Below are positions 1-5,341 of a stretch of DNA of 5,955 nucleotides, in pieces. The notes beneath the pieces are model-generated. The model had not been told where the DNA came from and made no database searches. It saw nothing but the letters and a program-made list of their open reading frames with translations. Each line of letters starts with the position of its first letter. Within the stretch, counting starts at the first letter, position 1. Source of the stretch: Clostridiales bacterium UBA4696 (GTDB lineage Bacteria; Bacillota; Clostridia; Oscillospirales; Oscillospiraceae); NCBI GenBank assembly GCA_002404795.1, contig DHKK01000028.1, positions 4,522 to 10,476 of the forward strand. The letters are read 5' to 3'. The translations under genes were made by a program, and so were the position numbers.

Positions 1-764
1 CATCCAGACACGCCGCGCCGACCCTCCGGCTGCGGAGCCCCTCGATGAGCGCCTCCGTGTCCACCAGCGCGCCGCGGGACGTGTTGACGATCACGACGCC
101 GGGCTTCATGCCGGCGATGGCCGCCGCGTCGATCATGTGCCGCGTCTCATCCGTGAGCGGGCAGTGCAGCGAGATGACGTCCGCCTGATGAAAAAGCTCC
201 GGCAGCGCCGCGTAGCAAAGGCCGCTGCCCGGATCCGGGAACTTGTCATACGCCAGCACCCGCATCCCGAAGCCCCGGCAGATCTCCGCGAACACGCGGC
301 CGATCTTGCCCGTGCCGACCACCCCGGCGGTCTTGCCGTGCAGGTCGAAGCCCGTGAGGCCGGACAGGCTGAAATTGAAGTCGCGCGTGCGGATATAGGC
401 CTTGTGCGTGTGCCGGTTCACGGTCAGCAGCAGCGCCATCGCGTGCTCCGCCACCGCGTAGGGCGAGTAGGCCGGGACGCGGAAGATGCGGAGCCTGCTG
501 CGGCACGCGCGCGTGTCCACATTGTTGAAGCCCGCGCACCGCAGCGCGATGACGCGGACGCCGAGCCGGTACAGCTCGTCCGCGACCTTCGCGTTCACCG
601 TGTCGTTGACGAACACGCACACGCCGTCAAAGCCGTGCGCGAGCTGCACGGTGTCCTCGCCCAGCTTCGTCTCAAAGTACCGGATCTCCAGCCCGGTCCC
701 GGCGGCGTGGGCGTCAAAGCCGGGGCGGTCATAGGGTTTTGCATCAAAAAAAAGCAAGTTTCAT
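1..764 (-). CDS. D-lactate dehydrogenase-type 2-hydroxyacid dehydrogenase, 3'-truncated by window edge, 5' frameshift
   Basis: NAD-dependent reduction of a 2-keto acid (probably pyruvate to D-lactate) in the cytoplasm. After removing one T from the run at 746-753, the product begins MKLAFFDAKPYDRPGFD and reads without a stop for about 254 residues to the left edge. Visible are RCAGFNNVD (75-83), AYSPYAVAEHAMALLL (98-113), the Rossmann loop GTGKIG (150-155) with acidic D173 after the next strand, HCPL (200-203) and NTSRGALVD (227-235). R230 is the substrate-binding arginine of the family. The catalytic Glu and His lie beyond the edge. Full members have about 330 residues, so roughly three quarters is present. 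GGAGG at 772-776 sits 7 nt before the ATG at 762-764. As given, the frame reads MKLAFF and then TGA; a TTG at 755-757 is in the downstream frame but 14 nt from the Shine-Dalgarno. A sequencing error, a real mutation or frameshifting could explain this. 2-Hydroxyisocaproate dehydrogenase is a close alternative substrate class. Confidence 0.9.
746..753 (-). other. T8 homopolymer that breaks the dehydrogenase reading frame
   Basis: The minus strand reads ATG AAA CTT GCT TTT TTT TGA, stopping after six residues. With seven T instead of eight, the ATG joins the long downstream frame and gives the family-typical start MKLAFFDAKPYD. The run is the only lesion seen in the gene. It places UUU directly before UGA, where a one-base forward slip would restore the downstream frame at GAT. 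A homopolymer length error in the assembly is the simplest explanation. Confidence 0.85.
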
Positions 765-810
765 AGCGATCCCTCCAAACCTTTTATGGCACCGCCCGCC
801 GCTTTCTATA

Positions 811-824
811 CATGCCGCGGCATG
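811..824. promoter_or_regulatory. 14-bp perfect palindrome upstream of the dehydrogenase, possible operator
   Basis: CATGCCGCGGCATG is its own reverse complement over all 14 bases and lies about 47 bp upstream of the dehydrogenase ATG. It is followed at once by an 8-bp palindrome, GCAGCTGC (824-831). On the minus strand it runs directly into TATAGA, a possible -10 element, so a bound repressor could block transcription. No convincing -35 hexamer was seen. It does not resemble the known Rex site (TTGTGAAATATTTCACAA). It could also be a chance GC-rich dyad. Confidence 0.3.
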
Positions 825-852
825 CAGCTGCCGCCGATGGCCGGAAAGATGC

Positions 853-899
853 AAAAAAATCCCGCCTGACCGGGTCCTGTGATGCCGGTGCAGGCGGGA
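853..899 (-). terminator. Intrinsic terminator of the methyltransferase-acetyltransferase operon
   Basis: Read on the minus strand, TCCCGCCTG (899-891) pairs perfectly with CAGGCGGGA (868-860), and seven T follow (859-853). Inside, ACCGG (889-885) pairs with CCGGT (873-869) after a single unpaired base, leaving an 11-nt loop. The hairpin begins 9 nt after the stop codon of the acetyltransferase, as expected for a rho-independent terminator. It separates this operon from the dehydrogenase gene downstream. Confidence 0.92.
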
Positions 900-907
900 A
901 TATGATT

Positions 908-1510
908 TTATTTTGTTTCCGGGTATCGGATGAGATCGTAGAGCAGGCCGTGCGTGCCGAATTGCCGCGTACCGGCAAGCTCCATGCCGAGATGCAGGTA
1001 TTTGTCGCATTTGGACCGGGCGTCGGTCTCCAATATTACCGGGACGCCCAGCCGGTCGCCCTCGGCGAAGGCCATCCCCATGACCTTACGCATATAGCCC
1101 TGCCCCTGATACGCCTGCCGCACGCAGACCAGCCCGACGAAGATGTATGGCTTCTTTTCCCGGTCCAGCCGCTTGTCCAGCCCCTGGCCGCCCTGCGACA
1201 TGATCCGCGTGAAGCGGACGAGCGAGGGAAGATCCATGGCGCCGAGAAACCCTTTCGCCAGCGGGAGCATCGCCCGCAGCGAGAGCTTCTGCCCGGGGAG
1301 CTTGTAGGCAAGATAGCCCTCGCCGCGCGGGCTCGTCGTGTGCAGCATCCCGCCCTGCAGCGCCATGCGCACATAGCCGCAGATGAAGGCCGCCGCGGCG
1401 TCCCGGCTCGGGAACGCGTCGATCAGCCCGTGCTCTTCTCCGTAATCATAGTAACCGAAGGCCTGCCCGATGTCCCGGATTGCGTCTTCGCTCAGGGCCG
1501 TGACCTTCAT
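908..1510 (-). CDS. GNAT family N-acetyltransferase
   Basis: Predicted cytoplasmic acyltransferase of 200 residues that would move an acetyl group from acetyl-CoA to an amine; the substrate cannot be told from the sequence. The GNAT core is in the C-terminal part: a beta strand PYIFVGLVCV (121-130), the acetyl-CoA loop YQGQGYMRKVM (134-144), a helix, a strand PVILETD (157-163), and a closing segment with KYLHLGM and YDLIRYP. The loop is near the Q/RxxGxG/A pattern, but the last small residue is Met140. The first 120 residues are helical-looking and not otherwise recognised. The start ATG (1508-1510) overlaps the stop of the methyltransferase as ATGA, and AGGAGGAGG at 1518-1526 lies 7 nt before it. 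Translation is therefore probably coupled to the upstream gene. A strong terminator follows 9 nt after the stop. Confidence 0.85.
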   Translation of the reverse strand: MKVTALSEDAIRDIGQAFGYYDYGEEHGLIDAFPSRDAAAAFICGYVRMALQGGMLHTTSPRGEGYLAYKLPGQKLSLRAMLPLAKGFLGAMDLPSLVRFTRIMSQGGQGLDKRLDREKKPYIFVGLVCVRQAYQGQGYMRKVMGMAFAEGDRLGVPVILETDARSKCDKYLHLGMELAGTRQFGTHGLLYDLIRYPETK

Positions 1511-2124
1511 GCCATCGCCTCCTCCTGTTTTTTCAGGACCGCCACCGCGCAGGGGATGCGCCCCTCGCAGAGCGTATAGCGCGCGCCCGTGTATCCCGCC
1601 GCCGTGAAGAACGCCTGATAGCTCTCGAGCGTGAATTCCCGCTTGAAATCCACTCCGGCCCTGCCGATGGCACCCGAGACGCGGTTGGTCGTTCCCTTGT
1701 CCGTCCGGTTCATGTACGTGGGGATGATGAGCCGGCCGCCCGGGCGGCAGACCCGGTCCAGCTCTTGCAGCGCCTGCAGCGGCTCGTCCAGCAGGTGGAT
1801 GACGTTCGCGGCCACGACCGCGTCAAAGCGCCCGTCCGGGTAGCCGAGCTTCGTGATGTCCGCCTGCGCGAACCGCACGTTGCGGCATTTGGCATACTTT
1901 CGCTCTGCCTGCGCGAGCATTTTCTCAGAAAAATCCGTCGCCGTCAGCGCCCTGCACCGCGCCGCGATCACGCCGGTCAGCAGCCCTGTGCCGCAGGCGC
2001 ATTCCAGCACCTCATCCTCCGGCCCGATGTGCGCTGCCACCGCCGCGCACATCGCCCGGTTCGCCCGCCGGTTGATCCCGTTTGCAAACACATCATACAC
2101 CCAAGCCACCCGATCCCAAAACAT
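1507..2124 (-). CDS. Class I SAM-dependent methyltransferase (UbiE/Methyltransf_11-like)
   Basis: Predicted soluble methyltransferase of 205 residues that would use S-adenosylmethionine to methylate an unknown small molecule. Motif I is VLECACGTGLLT (39-50), with acidic E41 and the glycine loop. D64 in LTATDFSEKML fits the acidic residue that contacts the ribose. QADITKLGYPDGRFDAVVAANVIHLL (87-112) covers the adenine-contacting region and strand 4, and RVCRPGGRLIIP (124-135) is the usual post-motif III turn. The length and order fit the UbiE-like group, but nothing marks it as a true quinone or menaquinone methyltransferase, and no quinone genes are nearby. GGAGG at 2132-2136 sits 7 nt before the ATG. 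It is the first gene of a two-gene operon with the acetyltransferase, and diverges from the regulator operon. Confidence 0.9.
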   Translation of the reverse strand: MFWDRVAWVYDVFANGINRRANRAMCAAVAAHIGPEDEVLECACGTGLLTGVIAARCRALTATDFSEKMLAQAERKYAKCRNVRFAQADITKLGYPDGRFDAVVAANVIHLLDEPLQALQELDRVCRPGGRLIIPTYMNRTDKGTTNRVSGAIGRAGVDFKREFTLESYQAFFTAAGYTGARYTLCEGRIPCAVAVLKKQEEAMA

Positions 2125-2131
2125 CGCCCAT

Positions 2132-2136
2132 CCTCC
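2132..2136 (-). promoter_or_regulatory. Ribosome binding site of the methyltransferase
   Basis: GGAGG on the minus strand, 7 nt before the ATG at 2124. It fixes the methyltransferase start, because an earlier ATG overlapping the site (ATGGGCGATG) would have no room for a Shine-Dalgarno sequence and lies in another frame. Confidence 0.75.
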
Positions 2137-2139
2137 AAA

Positions 2140-2159
2140 TCTAAATTAGATATCTCTAA
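2140..2159. promoter_or_regulatory. Possible TTAG-type operator in front of the methyltransferase
   Basis: Two overlapping dyads sit in an AT-rich island just upstream of the methyltransferase ribosome binding site. TCTAA-A-TTAGA (2140-2150) is an inverted repeat around one base, and TTAGATATCTCTAA (2146-2159) has TTAG/CTAA ends. The second resembles the TTAG...CTAA half-sites bound by MarR/SlyA-type repressors. It lies where a promoter would be expected, so it could serve as an operator. No MarR gene is in the window, and the promoter itself could not be placed with confidence. Confidence 0.3.
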
Positions 2160-2170
2160 CCACACTCCCG

Positions 2171-2198
2171 AAAAAACGGCCCCACCAAGGGCCACTTT
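2171..2198 (-). terminator. Hairpin with U-run on the minus strand, upstream of the methyltransferase
   Basis: On the minus strand AAAGTGGCCC (2198-2189) can pair with GGGCCGTTTT (2182-2173), using two G-U pairs, around a 6-nt loop (2188-2183). The T-run extends from 2176 to 2171. On the plus strand the wobble pairs are lost and no T-run follows closely, so the structure is directional. No minus-strand gene lies upstream, so it may block antisense transcription from the regulator operon or act as an attenuator in a long methyltransferase leader. Confidence 0.6.
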
Positions 2199-2232
2199 CA
2201 GTGTATCACAGCAGCCGCCGGAGCGCAACACT

Positions 2233-2245
2233 GTTTCCGGGAAAC
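2233..2245. repeat. Short inverted repeat upstream of the response regulator
   Basis: GTTTCC-G-GGAAAC is a perfect 6-bp inverted repeat around one central base, about 22 bp upstream of the candidate -35 of the regulator operon. A second, wider pair, CAGTGT (2199-2204) and ACACTG (2228-2233), ends where this one begins. Arms this short can arise by chance. They are listed because a regulator-binding site is expected here. Confidence 0.25.
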
Positions 2246-2267
2246 CGCCGAAGGTGTGAAAAACTAC

Positions 2268-2296
2268 TTCCAAAGGCCGGAAAAGAATGATACAAT
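2268..2296 (+). promoter_or_regulatory. Candidate promoter of the regulator-kinase-lipoprotein operon
   Basis: TGATACAAT (2288-2296) matches an extended -10 element, with five of six bases of the hexamer (TACAAT, 2291-2296). A weak -35, TTCCAA, lies at 2268-2273 with 17-bp spacing. Transcription would start near 2303, giving a leader of only about 11 nt, so the Shine-Dalgarno sequence would be at the very 5' end of the message. That tight fit lowers confidence. Confidence 0.4.
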
Positions 2297-2313
2297 GGGG
2301 GAGAGGTGATCAA

Positions 2314-3933
2314 ATGCTGAAGGTTTTTCTGGTGGAGGATGAATGCGTCGTGCGGGAGGGGCTGCGCGAGTGCATCGACTGGGCGCGGTACGGGTTTGAA
2401 TTCTGCGGCGACGCGCCGGACGGCGAGCTGGCGCTGCCGCAGATCCGCAAGCTGCGCCCGGACATCCTGATCACGGACATCAAAATGCCGTTTATGGACG
2501 GGCTGGCGCTCAGCAAACTCGTCTGCGCGGAGCTGCCGGAGACAAAAATCATTCTCATCAGCGGCCACAACGACTTTGAATTCGCGCAGGAGGCCATTGA
2601 GATTGGCGTGGAGCAGTATCTGCTGAAGCCCGTGACGAAAAGCTCCCTGCTGAAAACGCTGGAGGATGTCAGCCGGAAGATCGACGAGGAACGCGAGCAG
2701 AAGGCCTATCTGCGCCGCTTCCAGCAGGAAGGGCGGGAGTATGAGCAGTATGCCCGCCGCAAGTTCTTTGAGCAGGTCACCTCCGGCTCTTTGCGCGTGT
2801 CGGAGATCTATGAGCAGGCCAAAAAGCTGCAGATCGACATCGACGCCGAGGGGTACACCGTCATTTTGCTGACCCTGCAGAGCCGGGGCGCGGCGGAATA
2901 CTCCCAGACGCTGGCCGACCGGCTCGAGGAGCTGATGGGGTATCTGCTGCGCTACGGCGAGTATCTGCTGTTCCGCTGCAATCTCATGACCTATTGCATC
3001 ATCGTCAAGGGCAGCGGCGCGGGCCTGAACGACGCCGTACACCGCTGTCTGGAAAATATCCAGCGCCGCTGCGGCGGCGACGAGGCGCTTGCCTGGTACG
3101 CGGCAGTCAGCGACCCGGTCGCCCGCCTGAGCGAGCTGCCCGGCTGCTACGCCCGGGCGCACACGATCCTGTCCTATCGCCATCTGCTGCCCGAGCAGCA
3201 TGTCCTGACGGCGGACGTATTGAAAAAGCCGCAGCGCGGCGGGCTTTCGGAGCTCGACGAGGTCGACGCCAGCAAGGCAGACCCCGCCATCATCCGCAAC
3301 TTCCTGCAGACCGGCATGCGCGAGGAGATCCCGGATTTCGTGTCGGAATACCTCTCGTCCTTCGGGAACGCGCTCAACTCTCTGCTGTTCCGGCAGTATG
3401 TGCTGCTGGAGCTGCGCTTCAGCGCCATCCGCGCGGCCAAGAGCTTCGGCTATTCGCAGGAGGAATTCCTGCGGCCGCTCGAGCCCGCGCAGGCGCGCGC
3501 GGTGGACGCCGACCTGCCGGAGCTGAAAAAGAGCTGCGCTGCATTTCTGCGCCGCGCCATCGAGCTGCGCGAGGAGGAATCCGGCAACCAGTATAAATCC
3601 ATGCTCAAGCGGGCGCTGCACTATATCGACCAGAACTACACCGACGAAAATCTCTCCCTCAACGCCGTGGCGAAGGCCGCCAATATCAGCCCCAACTATT
3701 TTTCCGGCGTTTTCAGCCAGGAGATGGGGCAGACGTTCGTCGAATACCTGACGGAAAAGCGGATGGCCCGCGCCAAGGAGCTGCTGCGCTATTCCGGCAA
3801 GCGCTCGAGCGAGGTGGCCTACGAGGTCGGCTACCGCGACCCGCGCTATTTCAGCTTCCTGTTCAAAAAGACGCAGGGCTGCACGCCGAGCAGCTACCGC
3901 GCGGGAAACGGAGGCGGTCATGAGACGAAGTGA
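2314..3933 (+). CDS. YesN-like response regulator, AraC-type DNA-binding domain
   Basis: Cytoplasmic transcription regulator of 539 residues, output half of a two-component system with the kinase encoded next. The receiver domain (about 1-120) has the acidic pair E8-D9, phosphoacceptor D55 in LITDIKMPFMDG, S83 in ILISGHND, Y102 and K105 in YLLKPV. A middle region (about 120-430) typical of YesN proteins links it to the C-terminal AraC/XylS domain. That domain has two helix-turn-helix units, one near 452-468 (AVAKAANISPNYFSGVF) and one near 498-529, ending in the VAYEVGYRDPRYFS...FKKTQGCTPSSYR signature. The start at 2314 is preferred over an in-frame ATG at 2287, because the upstream codons overlap the likely -10 and Shine-Dalgarno (AGGTGATC), and family members begin at MLKVFLVEDE. 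The last 14 bp overlap the kinase gene. All phosphorylation residues are present, so it should be active. Confidence 0.95.
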   Translation: MLKVFLVEDECVVREGLRECIDWARYGFEFCGDAPDGELALPQIRKLRPDILITDIKMPFMDGLALSKLVCAELPETKIILISGHNDFEFAQEAIEIGVEQYLLKPVTKSSLLKTLEDVSRKIDEEREQKAYLRRFQQEGREYEQYARRKFFEQVTSGSLRVSEIYEQAKKLQIDIDAEGYTVILLTLQSRGAAEYSQTLADRLEELMGYLLRYGEYLLFRCNLMTYCIIVKGSGAGLNDAVHRCLENIQRRCGGDEALAWYAAVSDPVARLSELPGCYARAHTILSYRHLLPEQHVLTADVLKKPQRGGLSELDEVDASKADPAIIRNFLQTGMREEIPDFVSEYLSSFGNALNSLLFRQYVLLELRFSAIRAAKSFGYSQEEFLRPLEPAQARAVDADLPELKKSCAAFLRRAIELREEESGNQYKSMLKRALHYIDQNYTDENLSLNAVAKAANISPNYFSGVFSQEMGQTFVEYLTEKRMARAKELLRYSGKRSSEVAYEVGYRDPRYFSFLFKKTQGCTPSSYRAGNGGGHETK

Positions 3934-5341
3934 GGCCCATCGCTCGCTCGACGGAAAGCTGCGGCGGCTGCTGTGGAGCATGCTGCTGCTCGTCTGCGTG
4001 ATTTTGGTGGCGACGCTGGCAATTTTGCTGCTGCACAACCACCAGTATTCCATCGTCACGGCCAATATCGTCCGCGCCTCCCAGTTCAACCAGAACTTCA
4101 AGGAGGACGTCGACCTCAAAATGTATTACTACGTCATCGACAGCACCTACGGCGAGACGCTGCCGCTGCAGGAGGTCGACGAGGCGACCACGCTCGCGCA
4201 GGAGCTGCTGGCCGGCACGCAGGACCGGCAGAGCCGGAAGGCCATCACGAGCGCAATCAATCTCTGTGAAAACCTGCGCGAGCGCATCCTGCAGATCACC
4301 GAGACCGAGGGCTATGACGCCCGTATGGAGCAGCTCGAGTCCAACGTCTATATCCTCACCGAGCTCATCCAGCAGTATTTCTATACCTATCTCTACCACG
4401 AGGCCGGGTATCTCGATTCCCTGCAGGCGGCGCTCACGGCCAGACTCTGGCTCGAGCTGGGGCTGGTCGCCGTGGGCGCGCTGGTGCTCGTGGGCGTGCT
4501 CATGCGCCGCTCGGCGGCCATCAGCCGCAGCATCACCCAGCCGATCTACGCCCTGCGCGAGCGCGCGCAGTCGATCGGCCGGGGCGATCTTGCCGCGCGG
4601 GAGCCGGTCGTGGCCGAGGATGAGACGCTGCAGGCGCTCAGCAGCAGTCTTGAGCACATGGCGCAGCACCTGCAGCAGCAGATGGCGCTCAACCGGCAGG
4701 AGCAGGACAAGCTCCGCGCGATGGAGCTGGCCCTGCTGCAGAGCCAGATCAACCCGCATTTTCTCTATAACACGCTCGACACCATCATCTGGCTCGTGGA
4801 AACCGGGAAAAACGAACAGGCCGTCGAGATGGTCACGAGCCTTTCGAATTTCTTCCGCAGCTCCCTGAGCCAGGGCCGCGATATCATCACCCTCGGCGAG
4901 GAGGAGATCCACGTGCGCAGCTATCTGGAGATCCAGCAGGTGCGCTACCGGGATATCCTGCGCTACGAGATCCATGTCCAGCCGGAGCTGCGCGGCTGCG
5001 TGCTGCCGAAGCTGACGCTGCAGCCGCTGGTGGAGAACGCGCTCTATCACGGCATCAAGCTCCGCCGCGGCCTCGGCCATATCCTGGTCGACGCCGTGCA
5101 GGAGGACGAATGCGTCCGCATCACGGTCCGCGACGACGGCGCGGGCATGCCGCCCGAGCGTCTGCAGCAGCTGCGGCAGAGCCTCGATACCGAGGAGCAG
5201 GTCGGCTTTGGCCTGCGGACGGTCTATCGGCGGCTGCGGCTGCTGTACGGGGAGCAGTGCTCCATGGAGCTGGAAAGCGAGCCGGGCGCCGGGACGACGG
5301 TCACACTGCGCTTTCCCATCAGAAAGGAGGCGAACGCATGA
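3920..5341 (+). CDS. YesM-like sensor histidine kinase
   Basis: Membrane sensor kinase of 473 residues that would phosphorylate the regulator encoded just before it. Order: a short basic N-terminus, membrane helix 1 (about 17-38), an extracellular region of about 138 residues (39-176), membrane helix 2 (about 177-195), a HAMP linker (about 196-250), the His_kinase domain and a HATPase domain. The phosphorylated histidine is H280 in SQINPHFLYN, typical of the YesM/LytS class. The N box is LVENALYHG (N373), the G1 box DDGAGM (405-410) and the G2 box GFGL (429-432). The extracellular part looks mostly helical, with many Leu and Glu, and shows no obvious Cache pattern, so it may sense through a partner protein. 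GGAGG at 3910-3914 lies 5 nt before the ATG, inside the regulator gene. The stop overlaps the next start as ATGA. No key residue is missing. Confidence 0.95.
   Translation: MRRSEAHRSLDGKLRRLLWSMLLLVCVILVATLAILLLHNHQYSIVTANIVRASQFNQNFKEDVDLKMYYYVIDSTYGETLPLQEVDEATTLAQELLAGTQDRQSRKAITSAINLCENLRERILQITETEGYDARMEQLESNVYILTELIQQYFYTYLYHEAGYLDSLQAALTARLWLELGLVAVGALVLVGVLMRRSAAISRSITQPIYALRERAQSIGRGDLAAREPVVAEDETLQALSSSLEHMAQHLQQQMALNRQEQDKLRAMELALLQSQINPHFLYNTLDTIIWLVETGKNEQAVEMVTSLSNFFRSSLSQGRDIITLGEEEIHVRSYLEIQQVRYRDILRYEIHVQPELRGCVLPKLTLQPLVENALYHGIKLRRGLGHILVDAVQEDECVRITVRDDGAGMPPERLQQLRQSLDTEEQVGFGLRTVYRRLRLLYGEQCSMELESEPGAGTTVTLRFPIRKEANA
5321..5330 (+). promoter_or_regulatory. Very strong ribosome binding site of the lipoprotein gene
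   Basis: AGAAAGGAGG matches the complement of the 16S rRNA 3' end over ten bases and lies 7 nt before the ATG at 5338. It is the longest Shine-Dalgarno match in the window and lies inside the end of the kinase gene. It would let the lipoprotein be translated more strongly than the kinase from the same message. Confidence 0.8.

Noticed and set aside
755..757. TTG as the true start of the dehydrogenase, avoiding the frameshift
   Set aside because: It is 14 nt from the Shine-Dalgarno, while the ATG is at 7 nt and encodes the conserved N-terminus. It remains possible as a weak secondary start.
137..766. Plus-strand open frame opposite the dehydrogenase
   Set aside because: The minus strand encodes unmistakable dehydrogenase motifs; the plus frame is Arg/His/Val-rich and has no Shine-Dalgarno.
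812..1579. Plus-strand open frame opposite the acetyltransferase
   Set aside because: It would run through the terminator hairpin and lies opposite a gene with a good start and GNAT motifs.
1765..2259. Plus-strand open frames opposite the methyltransferase
   Set aside because: Antisense to clear SAM-binding motifs; no ribosome binding site or domain.
2287..2313. Upstream in-frame ATG for the response regulator
   Set aside because: The extra nine codons overlap the candidate -10 and the Shine-Dalgarno sequence and are not part of the receiver fold; the start at 2314 is better.
2206..4119. Open minus-strand frame of 637 codons opposite the response regulator, ending just before the 2171-2198 hairpin
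   Set aside because: It lies antisense to a clear regulator gene, its composition is the Ala/Arg/Leu/Gln-rich pattern of GC-biased antisense frames, it shows no domain, and no ribosome binding site supports it. The nearby hairpin is judged a coincidence.
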